Below are positions 10,889-20,086 of a stretch of DNA of 64,000 nt, one piece after another. The notes below the pieces were generated by a model. It saw only the letters and a program-made list of their open reading frames with translations. It was not told where the DNA came from and did no database searches. The position numbers and the translations under genes are program-made. The DNA is from Rhodospirillaceae bacterium (lineage in GTDB: Bacteria; Pseudomonadota; Alphaproteobacteria; MPNO01; UBA2964), in NCBI GenBank assembly GCA_002720855.1, contig PBIN01000007.1, positions 117,053 to 181,052 on the forward strand, in the 5' to 3' direction. Each line of letters opens with the position of its first letter. Within the stretch, counting starts at the first letter, position 1.

Positions 10889-11683
10889 ATGGTTGATTCA
10901 CTTGGTTGGCGTAAAAAGTTTGGTGTAATAGCGCCTTCTACCAACACCTCCGTTCAACCGGAGTTCGAGGACATGCGGGCTCGCGGCGTAACCAATCATT
11001 TTTCACGAGTGTGGATTCCAGATGACCCCGTCGAGAGTGATGATGATTTCAACAAGCTGATGGAGAATATTCGGCTTGAAATGGATAATGCCGTCCATCG
11101 AATTCTAACCTGTCATCCTGATTACCTTGTCATGGGAATGTCGTCGGAAACATTTTGGGGTGGGCTGCAGACCAGTATTGAGCTTAAGGCAAGAATGGAG
11201 GAGCTCTCGGGGCTCAATGTAGCCATGGGATCGGATGCCTGTCAGGCGGCTTTAAAGTGTTACGGCGATATAAAACGGATTGCTGTCATTACGCCTTACT
11301 GGCCGGTAGGCGACAAAAACGTTCTTCAATTTTTTACGGATTGTGGTTTTGACGTTGTTCGCCTCAAGGGGTTGAAGTGCAAAAGCCCGGTTTTAATCGC
11401 CCACGTAACTGAAGACGAACTCGCCGATGCGATCATGGAAGTTAATGGCGACGATGTGGAAGCAATTGTACAGGTTGGTACCAACCTCGCCATGGCCCGT
11501 CTCGCAGGTATGGCAGAGAAGATGCTGCAAAAGCCTGTTTTGGCGATCAACACAGCGACCTATTGGTATGCCCTAAGGGACAACGGGATCGAGGATACAG
11601 TTGAGGGTTTTGGAACTCTCCTGACTGACTATACAAAGTTACCAAAGAACTTTGCGGCGACTCCCCCGATGGCGGCTGAATAG
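10889..11683 (+). CDS. Maleate isomerase/Asp-Glu racemase superfamily protein
   Basis: A 264-residue protein of the maleate cis-trans isomerase/arylmalonate decarboxylase family: FGVIAPSTNT at the N terminus, MSSETFWGG near residue 88-96, GSDACQAAL, ITPYWPVGD and VQVGTNLA near 195-202. Characterised maleate isomerases use a pair of Cys, one in each half; here those places carry Ser/Glu and Gly-Thr, so the Cys pair seems missing. A subfamily with this MSSETFWGG form exists, and its reaction is not known to me. Placed directly after the amidase, it likely acts on the amidase product. Confidence 0.75.
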   Translation: MVDSLGWRKKFGVIAPSTNTSVQPEFEDMRARGVTNHFSRVWIPDDPVESDDDFNKLMENIRLEMDNAVHRILTCHPDYLVMGMSSETFWGGLQTSIELKARMEELSGLNVAMGSDACQAALKCYGDIKRIAVITPYWPVGDKNVLQFFTDCGFDVVRLKGLKCKSPVLIAHVTEDELADAIMEVNGDDVEAIVQVGTNLAMARLAGMAEKMLQKPVLAINTATYWYALRDNGIEDTVEGFGTLLTDYTKLPKNFAATPPMAAE

Positions 11684-11713
11684 TGAAATCAGATTTAGCC
11701 AAGAAACCTGCAT

Positions 11714-12529
11714 TTGGTTAGAGCTGCTCTCAAATTTCTAGGCACCGTTGCTGCGATCTACCTGATCATGATCGCAGGACTCTACTTCTTCCAACGTTCA
11801 CTGATTTATCATCCTTCTTCCGGAACGCCGCCGCCAGAACGTGTTGGCTTGCCGGAAATGGAACAGGTGCGGATCAAGACGGAAGATGGACTTTCTCTCT
11901 TAGCCTGGTGGAGGGCGCCATCGGGGCCACGAAAACCGGTTATTACTTTGTTTCACGGCAATGCGGGAACTATTGGCTATCGCGGTTTCAAAGTTCGACC
12001 ATTATTGAATAGAGGGTTTGGCGTACTTCTCCTAGCTTATCGTGGCTTTAGCGGTAATGAGGGAAGTCCCACAGAGCAGGGGCTTTTTGCTGATGCCCGG
12101 GCAACCAAGAAATTTCTTGATGAAAAGAAAATTTCGAACGATCGGCGGGTTCTTTATGGCGAATCATTGGGAACCGGCGTTGCAGTCTATCTTGCTTCGT
12201 TAGGTCATGCCGGCGCTGTGATATTGGAAGCACCCTATACCTCTATCACCGATGTTGCTGCCGCACGGTTTCCAATTTTTCCGGTTCGATCACTGGTGAA
12301 GGACGAATTCGATTCTCTTTCAAGGATCAGGTCCGTTCGAGTACCGTTGCTTGTTATTCACGGAGAACGGGACAATGTCGTGGCGGCGCGATTTGGCAAA
12401 AGGCTTTTTGCGGCAGCGAATGAGCCAAAAGAGGCGGAATTTATTCGGAACGCGGGGCATATCAATTTATATAATTTTGGTGCTGCGAACCGTGTAATAA
12501 ACTTTATTAGGAAACACCTAAATCTTTAG
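11714..12529 (+). CDS. Membrane-anchored alpha/beta hydrolase (BEM46/FSH-like)
   Basis: A 271-residue protein with an N-terminal membrane segment (about 8-26), then an alpha/beta-hydrolase fold: oxyanion-loop HGNAG near 81-85, nucleophile elbow GESLG with Ser near 151, Asp in HGERD and His in AGHINLY. This layout is typical of the BEM46-like serine hydrolases. The natural substrate is unknown. It begins at a TTG (11714); the next Met would cut the membrane anchor. It follows the maleate-isomerase-like gene by 30 bp and may end that operon. Confidence 0.83.
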   Translation: MVRAALKFLGTVAAIYLIMIAGLYFFQRSLIYHPSSGTPPPERVGLPEMEQVRIKTEDGLSLLAWWRAPSGPRKPVITLFHGNAGTIGYRGFKVRPLLNRGFGVLLLAYRGFSGNEGSPTEQGLFADARATKKFLDEKKISNDRRVLYGESLGTGVAVYLASLGHAGAVILEAPYTSITDVAAARFPIFPVRSLVKDEFDSLSRIRSVRVPLLVIHGERDNVVAARFGKRLFAAANEPKEAEFIRNAGHINLYNFGAANRVINFIRKHLNL

Positions 12530-12605
12530 TCTAAAACCACACGAAACCATCGTGGATCAAAAATAAATACCTGATTTATTTACTAAAAAATCGAATTGAT
12601 CGGCT

Positions 12606-12634
12606 TTGACTGTAAACCCCAGAAAATCTAAACA
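12606..12634 (+). promoter_or_regulatory. Possible sigma-70 promoter before the FlgC-like gene
   Basis: TTGACT, a 17-base spacer and TAAACA stand about 28 bp before the start of the FlgC-like gene. The -35 box is good and the -10 box matches only three of six positions. Confidence 0.3.
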
Positions 12635-12661
12635 GACATCCTCATTCAAGAGGAGAAAGAT

Positions 12662-13099
12662 ATGGTGGTCGCTTCAAGATCTTCCGTTTCGGCGCTTGGC
12701 GCGGCGGCGAAAGATATTTCGGTCCGTGCGTCCAACATAGCCAATCAGAGAAATTCTCTGCCGGTTGACCGGGTCGAAATCAGTGCCGCTGCCAGGTCTG
12801 CGGCAGCGAACGCTGATGGTGATCATGATTCGATTTATAAACCAGGCAAAGTTACCTACGATTCCGTTGAAGGTGGTGGCGTACGTCTGGTCGTTGACCA
12901 GAAATCGCCATCGCACCAAGTTGTTTTCAATCCGAGTGATCCAAACACCGATGAAATGGGAAGGGTCGCTATTCCCAACACCGATACGATCAATGAGCTC
13001 GTAGGAGTACGTCAGGCTCGAACTATGTTTGACGCGAATTTGGCATTGATCAGGGCAGAAAATCAGATGGCAGGAACGTTACTAGATTCTATGGGGTAG
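12662..13099 (+). CDS. FlgC-like flagellar rod/hook-family protein
   Basis: A 145-residue protein behind a strong GAGGAGA site. It has the rod-protein N-terminal signature ASNIAN at about 24-29, a middle part with VFNPSDPNTDEMGRVAIPN like the FlgC core, and a C-terminal helix with MFDANLALIRAENQMAGTLLDS, again as in FlgC. Rod proteins form the flagellar basal-body axle in the periplasm. No other flagellar gene is in the window, and the N-terminal half is shorter and more divergent than in FlgC, so it may be an extra or specialised rod-like protein. Confidence 0.72.
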   Translation: MVVASRSSVSALGAAAKDISVRASNIANQRNSLPVDRVEISAAARSAAANADGDHDSIYKPGKVTYDSVEGGGVRLVVDQKSPSHQVVFNPSDPNTDEMGRVAIPNTDTINELVGVRQARTMFDANLALIRAENQMAGTLLDSMG

Positions 13100-13313
13100 G
13101 TGTATGCTTGTGACCTCAGGGTTGGGAAATGAGGCTCTATGCGTCGTTGGGTTGGCGTGTTGGGAGGTCTCGGCCTCTCGGGAAGGGCTGTATCGAGTTC
13201 CATATTTGATAAATGTGGAACCCGTTTCTTTTTAGGGCGGGCTGGTCAAATATTGGATGAATGTTAAATTGGCGTGCCGCCATTTGGCTTGTCGTCAATA
13301 AAAGGAGTAACCA

Positions 13314-13931
13314 ATGTTGTATGAAGTTCGGACCTACCGGCTTAAGCCGCGCACACAAAATGAGGCGATGAAACGCTTTGGCGAGGCCTATGAAAGTCGG
13401 AAGGATTTTTCCGAGATTTCAGCATTTTTCTATTCTGATATCGGTCCACTCAACGAGATAATCCATATTTGGCCTTACGAGGATCTTCAAGCCCGGACGG
13501 AAATACGCGCCAAGGCTGCTGCATCGCCCAACTGGCCTCCGCATATGACCGAATTTTTGGATGAGCAACTTTCGGAAATCTTCATTCCGTTTCCGTTTAC
13601 GCCAGAGTTTAAGACCGGCAGTATCGGGCCGGTGTTTGAATGGCGGAGTTATACTATCAAGCCGCACTCTCTTGGCGGGATTCAGGAACGCTGGGCTGCT
13701 GCGATTGAGGAGCGTGAAAAACTCTCACCCTTGTTGATGGCAATGTCGACGGAATTAGGACCGCTCAACAAGTTTGTTCACATATGGCCCTATGAGAGTC
13801 TAAACCATCGCGCAGAAGTGCGTGCGGAAGCGGCTGCCAAAGGTATTTGGCCCCCCAAGGGGGGCGGAGACGAGTTATTGCGACAAGACAATAAAATTAT
13901 GTATGCGGCACCGTTTTCACCGCTTCAATAA
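13314..13931 (+). CDS. NIPSNAP-family protein, two domains
   Basis: A 205-residue protein made of two tandem NIPSNAP (dimeric alpha-beta barrel) units: EVRTYRLKPRT at the start and EWRSYTIKPHS near 107, each followed by GPLN and HIWPYE motifs. The molecular function of the family is not settled; bacterial copies often sit beside catabolic genes. The start has an AGGAG site. It converges closely (10 bp) with the MFS gene on the other strand. The 214-bp gap before it shows no gene. Confidence 0.87.
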   Translation: MLYEVRTYRLKPRTQNEAMKRFGEAYESRKDFSEISAFFYSDIGPLNEIIHIWPYEDLQARTEIRAKAAASPNWPPHMTEFLDEQLSEIFIPFPFTPEFKTGSIGPVFEWRSYTIKPHSLGGIQERWAAAIEEREKLSPLLMAMSTELGPLNKFVHIWPYESLNHRAEVRAEAAAKGIWPPKGGGDELLRQDNKIMYAAPFSPLQ

Positions 13932-13941
13932 CTCCGAGCAT

Positions 13942-15183
13942 TTATGCATCTCTCCTGGCGACAAATCGTAATCTCGCCAGGAGCATAATGAGCAGGCAAG
14001 CCACACCGGTCATCATATAAAGTGGTGCCGAGAAGCTACCGGTAGATTGTGCAAGTCCTCCGACTGTCATGGGACCAAGCGCTCCGCCGATTTCTCCTGC
14101 TGAAAAATACAGTCCACTGGCCGCACCGACGTGTTTTCCATTTTCGGTATCCATCAGCATCAATATTGCGATACCGGTCATTGAACCGCGGCACACACCC
14201 TGCATCAGCAACCCCATTCCAAGAATCAGACCGTCTCCGAATTGAATGAACAGTGTCGCGACTGCCGCTGCCAGGAACAATAAGAGTAAAATTAAATAGC
14301 GGCGTTCGGGAGTGGCCAAGCGCGGGATAAAGGGTGCTGTTACCAGCCCAAAAATTGTCGGAATGGACGCCCAATAACCCGCACTCACTTCATCCATTCC
14401 TTTTTCCTGAAGAATGGTTGGCAGCCAGTGCGTTAGGCCATGATTAAAAAACAATATGAAAATTCCAATCACGAGAACAATTCGAACGAGGGGAATGCTA
14501 AGCAGCTCGAAGAAAACCTGAGAGATCGGCGTTTTCTCCTCAGCGGCTAAGGTTTTCTCAACAGCCTTACTTGCTGGATGGGCGCTGATCAGGAGCCATA
14601 TAAGGCCGGCGCAGAAAACGAAGGCAGCGTAAGCCATTAGAACTTGCCGCCAATCATGATCAAATAACGGCATGACATGACTGTTGGTTAGGGAAACGGC
14701 GGCAATACCGCCGAGTGCGTTGCCGGTAAAATATATTCCGATACCGAGACCGCGATCCTTTCCTTTAAACCAAAGACTGACAATTTTCGGCGCGCCGCTT
14801 GAGATAAGAGGTCCACCAATACCAAAGACAAAGATCGCAAGTAATACTTCGACATAACTGTCGGATACCGCCCGTAAAACTCCAGAGAAGGCGATGATAG
14901 TAATTGAGACGAACAGCATGCGTCGTGGGCCGAAACGATCAAGAAGAGCGCCGCATGGGGCAGAGGAGGCTATGTAAATGACAGGCCAGGCACCGAGGAT
15001 CGTTCCCATAAGCGCATGATCTATACCCAAATCCTTTTCGATCAAAAAAACCAGCGGAGCCAGGGAGGCGATGGTCAAAGCAAATGAGAAATACATCAGC
15101 CAAACGCCAAAAAGCATTGTCCAGCGATATGGGTGCGGCGGCTCGTCGGTATCCTCGACCGCTTCAGTGGGTGCTAGAGCCAT
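13942..15183 (-). CDS. MFS transporter (CynX/NarK-like type)
   Basis: A 413-residue, 12-segment major facilitator with the loop 2-3 motif GALLDRFGPRR near residue 77-87 and a hydrophilic N terminus of about 20 residues. It lies 17 bp after the molybdopterin-binding/MocA-like gene and on its strand, so it probably belongs to the Mo-hydroxylase operon and may import its substrate. Substrate unknown. Confidence 0.86.
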   Translation of the reverse strand: MALAPTEAVEDTDEPPHPYRWTMLFGVWLMYFSFALTIASLAPLVFLIEKDLGIDHALMGTILGAWPVIYIASSAPCGALLDRFGPRRMLFVSITIIAFSGVLRAVSDSYVEVLLAIFVFGIGGPLISSGAPKIVSLWFKGKDRGLGIGIYFTGNALGGIAAVSLTNSHVMPLFDHDWRQVLMAYAAFVFCAGLIWLLISAHPASKAVEKTLAAEEKTPISQVFFELLSIPLVRIVLVIGIFILFFNHGLTHWLPTILQEKGMDEVSAGYWASIPTIFGLVTAPFIPRLATPERRYLILLLLFLAAAVATLFIQFGDGLILGMGLLMQGVCRGSMTGIAILMLMDTENGKHVGAASGLYFSAGEIGGALGPMTVGGLAQSTGSFSAPLYMMTGVACLLIMLLARLRFVARRDA

Positions 15184-15200
15184 AACGATCTATTGCGGAT

Positions 15201-16835
15201 TTAGTTTTTTCTATTTTCCAGATGGGCGGCAAGGGCTGCCGGTGTATCCAGGTCGGTTAGTACGGCATCGTCTTCGATTGCCACTTCAAAGAGGACGTCC
15301 TGATGTTCGCCGATCAAATGGCGCGCGCCCACATCACCGGAAACGTCTCTCATGATGGAGAAGAAGCGTTGGTCCCAGAGGACCGGATTACCGCGTTTGC
15401 CATTAAAGGTCGGTACACATATTTGTTTTCCCAAGTTGGGGTCATATGCATCGATTAGAGCATCAATGTGATTGGAGTTGATGTTTGGCATATCTCCAAG
15501 ACAAACGACGGCGGCGTCAGTATCTTCATCCAAAATTTGCATGGCGGCACTAAGAGATGTGCTCAGCCCCTCTGCGTAATCCGGGTTGTGCACAAATTCC
15601 AAATCGAAATCTGACAGTGCTTCCTCCAACACCTCACGTTGATGGCCGGTGACAACGAGAATTTTATCAGCTTTGGAATTCTGCGCGGCTTCAATTGCGT
15701 ACATTATCATGGGCTTACCATCGATTTCGGCGAGTAATTTATTGGTCTTTCCCATCCGCCGGGATTGGCCAGCACCCAGGATGATAGCAACAATACTTTT
15801 TCGAATTTCCAGATTGTCCTCCGGAATAACTGCTGCTGTTCGGGGCAGAGGCCGTGTTGGAATATCCTTTAGAAGACCGCCTACACCTAACCGCATCAGA
15901 TCCTCGCCGGTAACCTCAATATCGGCAACAAGTCGTTGAAGCACCCAGTCAAACCCGTGAAGCCGGGATGATCGCGCTGAGCCAGGCAGGCCAAGCACCC
16001 GCATATTTTCAATTGACCCCAGGAGCATAAGATTGCCAGGGTCCACAGGCAGACCGAAATGCTCAACAGTACCGCCATTCTTTTCAATTGCCGCTGGTAT
16101 GACATCGCCGCGGTCTGCTATGGCGGAGGCACCAAGAACCAGGGCGATATCGCAATCTGCCGCCTTCATGGTGGTTAGCGATTTTGCGATGTCTGCTACT
16201 TCGTGCGAACTTTCTACGGTACATACAAGTTCCGACCCAAGCGCTTCAATTCGGCCATTTGTCGTTTGGGTTGCTTTTTGCAAAAGCGACTCTTTTAAAA
16301 TTGGCAACTTGGTTTGAAGCAACCCGATTTTCTTCGATTTAAACGGCGCCAAAGAAACGGGCAGGCCGCTTGTTCGGGCTATGCTCTCACATTCTTCGAT
16401 TATCGACTGCGCCACACCAAAAGTTATTATTTTTACTGTAGCAACGACGTCTCCTTTCGCCACTTGATAAAAATGAGGGACAGTCGAAATTGCAATTACC
16501 TCGTTGGTGAGATTAAGCGCATCGATGGTTTCTGCGCTCAAGACCGCCAACCCATTGTGTTGTGCGACGAGGTTGCAACGCCCGGTCGCGGTTGGAGACA
16601 GAGTAAGATTTTCTCCGGCGATCGCTGTAGCCAGGCGCTGAGCAGCCTCATTTTCGTGAAGATCAGTGTCTTGGAGTAGGACTGCCGTCACCGATATATA
16701 GTCGGCATCCCTAAGTGCGGATATATCTTCTTCAGTAAGCGGACGCCCCTTGCGGAATGTTTGTTTGCCGACTTTTAGACTATGGGCAAGGATGGCGCCT
16801 GCCGCCTCGTCGACGGGGAGGTCACCAAATTTCAC
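15201..16835 (-). CDS. Molybdopterin-binding domain fused to MocA/MobA-like nucleotidyltransferase
   Basis: About 544 residues in two parts. The N-terminal ~335 residues resemble the MoCF-biosynthesis/molybdopterin-binding fold (ALVLGASAIADRGDVIPAAI, PVDPGNLMLLG, GLPGSARS). The C-terminal ~200 residues are an NTP transferase: ILGAGQSRRMG with the nucleotide-binding loop, VVCLGDMPN, and GKRGNPV, as in molybdenum cofactor cytidylyltransferase MocA. It would finish the cytosine-dinucleotide Mo cofactor used by xanthine-oxidase-family enzymes. The GTG at 16835 is chosen because it gives a GTGA overlap with the xdhC C-domain gene; an in-frame TTG at 16868 is less likely. Confidence 0.85.
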   Translation of the reverse strand: MKFGDLPVDEAAGAILAHSLKVGKQTFRKGRPLTEEDISALRDADYISVTAVLLQDTDLHENEAAQRLATAIAGENLTLSPTATGRCNLVAQHNGLAVLSAETIDALNLTNEVIAISTVPHFYQVAKGDVVATVKIITFGVAQSIIEECESIARTSGLPVSLAPFKSKKIGLLQTKLPILKESLLQKATQTTNGRIEALGSELVCTVESSHEVADIAKSLTTMKAADCDIALVLGASAIADRGDVIPAAIEKNGGTVEHFGLPVDPGNLMLLGSIENMRVLGLPGSARSSRLHGFDWVLQRLVADIEVTGEDLMRLGVGGLLKDIPTRPLPRTAAVIPEDNLEIRKSIVAIILGAGQSRRMGKTNKLLAEIDGKPMIMYAIEAAQNSKADKILVVTGHQREVLEEALSDFDLEFVHNPDYAEGLSTSLSAAMQILDEDTDAAVVCLGDMPNINSNHIDALIDAYDPNLGKQICVPTFNGKRGNPVLWDQRFFSIMRDVSGDVGARHLIGEHQDVLFEVAIEDDAVLTDLDTPAALAAHLENRKN

Positions 16836-17542
16836 GCTGCCGCCTTTTTCTCCTTCGCGTGTAACCAATCGGTTACTTCGCCGAGGATCGATACGGCAAT
16901 TTCCGCTGGTGAAATCGCTCCAATATTAAGGCCAACCGGGCCATTGATACGGCTAATTTCGGTCTCGGTAAAACCTTCACCCTTCAACCGTTCGACACGT
17001 CCAGCATGAGTCCCGCGACTACCAAGAGCACCAATATAAAAGGCCTCCGAACGGATGGCGACGCCAAGTGCAGGGTCATCGAGTTTTGGATCGTGCGTAA
17101 GAGTGACGATTGCCGTTCTTCGGTCGATATCGAGTTCACGGAGACCATCGTCCGGCCATTCATGGTTTAAAGCGATACCTGGAAACCGTTCTGGCGAGGC
17201 GAAGGATTGCCGAGGATCGACAACGGTAACGTCATATCCAACGACGCTTGCCATACGAGATAATGGCTGCGCTATATGAACTGCACCGACTATTAGCATC
17301 CGTAGCGGGGGATTGAAGGTCTGAAAAAATACTTCTCCATTGTCGATGGTCACTGTTCCTGTTTTGTCGTCTTGTATCGCCCGGCGGGCGGCCTCGAGAA
17401 TTCCGGGTTTGTTAGCCAAATCTCCCTTTGCCGAGTCATAATAGATAAGGGCCTGATCGCCTGTAGCGAGTTCTGTAGCCAGGGCAACTGGTGTTTTAGC
17501 TTCCTGATCCTGCAGGATTTGATCGAGAATAGCCGTTTTCAT
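16832..17542 (-). CDS. xdhC: XdhC/CoxF-type Mo-enzyme maturation factor, C-terminal (Rossmann) domain
   Basis: A 236-residue protein carrying the XdhC C-terminal NAD-like Rossmann domain: MLIVGAVHIAQPL near 82-94, VTVVDPRQSFAS, and YIGALGSRGTHAGR. XdhC proteins bind the molybdenum cofactor, protect or sulfurate it, and insert it into xanthine-dehydrogenase-family enzymes. Here the N-terminal half is a separate gene immediately upstream, overlapping by ATGA. Usual XdhC proteins carry both parts in one chain, so this is a split form, as in cox clusters. Confidence 0.88.
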   Translation of the reverse strand: MKTAILDQILQDQEAKTPVALATELATGDQALIYYDSAKGDLANKPGILEAARRAIQDDKTGTVTIDNGEVFFQTFNPPLRMLIVGAVHIAQPLSRMASVVGYDVTVVDPRQSFASPERFPGIALNHEWPDDGLRELDIDRRTAIVTLTHDPKLDDPALGVAIRSEAFYIGALGSRGTHAGRVERLKGEGFTETEISRINGPVGLNIGAISPAEIAVSILGEVTDWLHAKEKKAAA

Positions 17543-17886
17543 TCCTGTAGGGCCTCCACAAAAACTTTTACCTGGCCACCACAGGCCAGACCGACTTCCC
17601 AGGCCAGCTCATTGGTCACGCCATATTCCAAAATCTTGGGGTTTCCTGATTTCATGACTTCCAAGGCCTCGGTAACTACCGCACCCTCAATGCAGCCGCC
17701 GGATACCGATCCAACGAATGTGCTGTCCTCAGAGACGGCAAGTTGGCTTCCTGGTGGTCTTGGAGACGATCCCCAACTGCTCACAACGGTTGCTAAAGCA
17801 ACCTGTTTTCCTTCTTTGAGCCAATTAGCGGCTTCGTTCAGAACATCATCGTCCTGTGAGCCCTGATTTACATCGCCTGTAGCCAT
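17539..17886 (-). CDS. XdhC/CoxI N-terminal domain protein
   Basis: A 115-residue protein equal to the XdhC N-terminal domain: VALATVVSSWGSSPRPPGSQLAVSE near 29-53, GSVSGGCIEGAV near 59-70 and GLACGGQVKVFVE near the end. It should act with the separate C-domain protein encoded next. Its start lies 19 bp inside the end of the coxE-like gene, so translation is probably coupled. Confidence 0.87.
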   Translation of the reverse strand: MATGDVNQGSQDDDVLNEAANWLKEGKQVALATVVSSWGSSPRPPGSQLAVSEDSTFVGSVSGGCIEGAVVTEALEVMKSGNPKILEYGVTNELAWEVGLACGGQVKVFVEALQE

Positions 17887-19130
17887 TCCGTGATTCCTTC
17901 TTTTCGTCTAACCAGTTGACTGTTTAAGGCATCGATCAGTTCGGTCAGACTCTCTAAATTGTGTACCGGTCGGAATTCGTCAACATGTGGCAGTATAGCG
18001 CGAATCCCCTGAGATTTGGGCTCAAACCCTTCAAAACGTAAAAGCGGGTTTACCCAAATGAGCCGGCGGCAAGATTTGTGAAGGCGTTCCATCTCCAATG
18101 CGAGACCGCGTCCGGCATCGCGATCCAAGCCATCCGATATGAGCAGCATCACCGCACCCTGGCCCAGTACTCTTCGAGACCAATATTGATTGAATATTTT
18201 AAGACTATCGCCAATCCGTGTTCCTCCCGACCAATCCTCGACAGAATCCGTGCATTTTTGAAGCGCAATATCGATGTCTTTATTCCTCAAATGACGCGTG
18301 ACGTTGGTAAGCCTTGTGCCAAACAGAAATGTTGAAACCCGGTCTCTATCATTGGTTATCGCATGCATGAAATGGAGAAGCATTCGGGTGTATCGCCCCA
18401 TCGAACCAGAGATGTCGCAGAGGATCACCAGGGGAGGGGTACGCTTGCGGCGCGTTCTATATTGCAGAGGAATAACTGATCCACCGGATCGCATTGCCGC
18501 CCGAAGCGTGCCACGCATATCAATTCGATCGTTTCGGTGTGTAGCCTGAAACCGACGCGTTTTCACATTTTGAATGGTCAGCCGCATCCGCGCTATCGCT
18601 GCCTTTGCTTTGGCAATTTCATCTGCGGACATGTCCTCGAAATCCATCTTTTGCAGGAGTTCGTTTGCCGAAGCCGTTAATGTGGCCTCTACCTCAAGTT
18701 CGGGCTCTTTTTCTTCCTCGTCGTCACTTCCATCATCATTGCCAGGATTCATCGCTTCGGCGATACGACGGCTCGGTGGCTCTGGTTCAGGCCCATCTTC
18801 TTCACCCGGGGCCTGTGGCATCAAAAGCCCCAGCATGCGTTCTAACAGGCGTGGATCACGCCAAAATATATGGAACGCCTGATCGAATATTTCGTGTTGA
18901 TCGCGCCGATTTACAAAAACAGCATGTAAGGACCAATAAAAATCCCGGCGGTTGGTAATGCTGACCGCCTGTACTGCACTGACGGCATCAAGAATTTTTC
19001 CGGGGCCTACCGGCATCCCTGCGGTTCGCAGCACGCGACCAAAATGCATAATATTTGTTACGAGTTTGTTGCCCTCGAGTTGTTCGAGAAGCGCGAGTCC
19101 GGGCGTTGCGCCGTTTCCCGTTTCACTCAC
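17868..19130 (-). CDS. coxE: CoxE-like VWA-domain protein
   Basis: A 420-residue protein with an acidic low-complexity stretch near 104-147 and a von Willebrand A domain with the metal-site motif DISGSMG (Asp239, Ser241, Ser243) and a Thr in GGTRIGDSL. CoxE works with the MoxR-type ATPase CoxD in inserting the Mo/Cu centre of CO-dehydrogenase-type enzymes. It starts at GTG 19130, five bases after the coxD-like gene. The position in a coxG-S-M-D-E series supports the name. Confidence 0.87.
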   Translation of the reverse strand: MSETGNGATPGLALLEQLEGNKLVTNIMHFGRVLRTAGMPVGPGKILDAVSAVQAVSITNRRDFYWSLHAVFVNRRDQHEIFDQAFHIFWRDPRLLERMLGLLMPQAPGEEDGPEPEPPSRRIAEAMNPGNDDGSDDEEEKEPELEVEATLTASANELLQKMDFEDMSADEIAKAKAAIARMRLTIQNVKTRRFQATHRNDRIDMRGTLRAAMRSGGSVIPLQYRTRRKRTPPLVILCDISGSMGRYTRMLLHFMHAITNDRDRVSTFLFGTRLTNVTRHLRNKDIDIALQKCTDSVEDWSGGTRIGDSLKIFNQYWSRRVLGQGAVMLLISDGLDRDAGRGLALEMERLHKSCRRLIWVNPLLRFEGFEPKSQGIRAILPHVDEFRPVHNLESLTELIDALNSQLVRRKEGITEWLQAM

Positions 19131-19135
19131 AGAAA

Positions 19136-20056
19136 TTACTGCCGTGCTGCCAGGTCCGCTTTAACCTGGTTGAGTAAGTTGGCCGCCTCGCTGCCCTTAA
19201 TTTTTTCGATATCGTCCTGGTATTTAAGCAGTGTACCGAGCGTGTCATTCACGGTTTCAGGGTCAAGATCGATCTTATCCAATTGAACGAGTGCGTTGGT
19301 CCAGTCGATTGTTTCCGCGACACCCGGTAGTTTAAAGAGATCTTTGGAACGAAGTCTTTGGACGAAAGCAACGATTTGGTCCGAAAGTTCGCCGGGCGCC
19401 TCGGGAACTTTTACGGCAAGAATTTCAAGTTCCCGCTGTGCATCGGGATAATCAACCCAATAGTAGAAACAGCGGCGTTTAATCGCGTCATGAATTTCAC
19501 GCGTTCGGTTTGAAGTGATAATGACCAGAGGTGGATTTTCGGCAGTTACGGTACCGATTTCCGGAATGGTGACCTGAAAATCTGACAGAACTTCAAGAAG
19601 GAAGGCTTCGAAGGGCTCATCGGTACGGTCGAGTTCATCGATGAGCAAAACTGGTGGCAGTCCTGAATCATCGGGTTCCAGAGCCTGGAGCAACGGTCGT
19701 TTAATTAGGAATTGTTCAGAGAAAATGTCATTTTCGATCTGATCGCGGTCTCTATCGCCTGCGGCCTCAGAAATACGAATGTCAATCATTTGTCTTGAAT
19801 AGTTCCATTCATAGACAGCTGAGGAAACATCCAGTCCCTCATAACACTGTAGTCTGATCAGACGTCTTCCAAGCGTTTCGGATAGTACTTTGGCGATTTC
19901 GGTTTTACCGACACCAGCTTCCCCTTCAAGAAATAGTGGTCTCCCAAGTTTTAGAGCCAGAAACAGAGCAGTAGCCAAAGATCTGTCGGCGACATATTTC
20001 CCATCCGCTAAGATATCGAGTGTCGTTTCAATCGTTTCGGGTAGGGGCGCGCTCAT
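19136..20056 (-). CDS. coxD: CoxD-like MoxR-family AAA+ ATPase
   Basis: A 306-residue AAA+ protein with Walker A GEAGVGKTE (45-53), Walker B LLIDELDR near 140 and sensor 1 ITSNRTRE. MoxR ATPases pair with VWA proteins; in cox clusters CoxD and CoxE mature the active site of the Mo-hydroxylase. It lies 110 bp after the coxM-like gene, with a terminator-like hairpin between them. Confidence 0.89.
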   Translation of the reverse strand: MSAPLPETIETTLDILADGKYVADRSLATALFLALKLGRPLFLEGEAGVGKTEIAKVLSETLGRRLIRLQCYEGLDVSSAVYEWNYSRQMIDIRISEAAGDRDRDQIENDIFSEQFLIKRPLLQALEPDDSGLPPVLLIDELDRTDEPFEAFLLEVLSDFQVTIPEIGTVTAENPPLVIITSNRTREIHDAIKRRCFYYWVDYPDAQRELEILAVKVPEAPGELSDQIVAFVQRLRSKDLFKLPGVAETIDWTNALVQLDKIDLDPETVNDTLGTLLKYQDDIEKIKGSEAANLLNQVKADLAARQ

Positions 20057-20086
20057 CTTTTATTCTCAATAGACCCTGATAAAACT

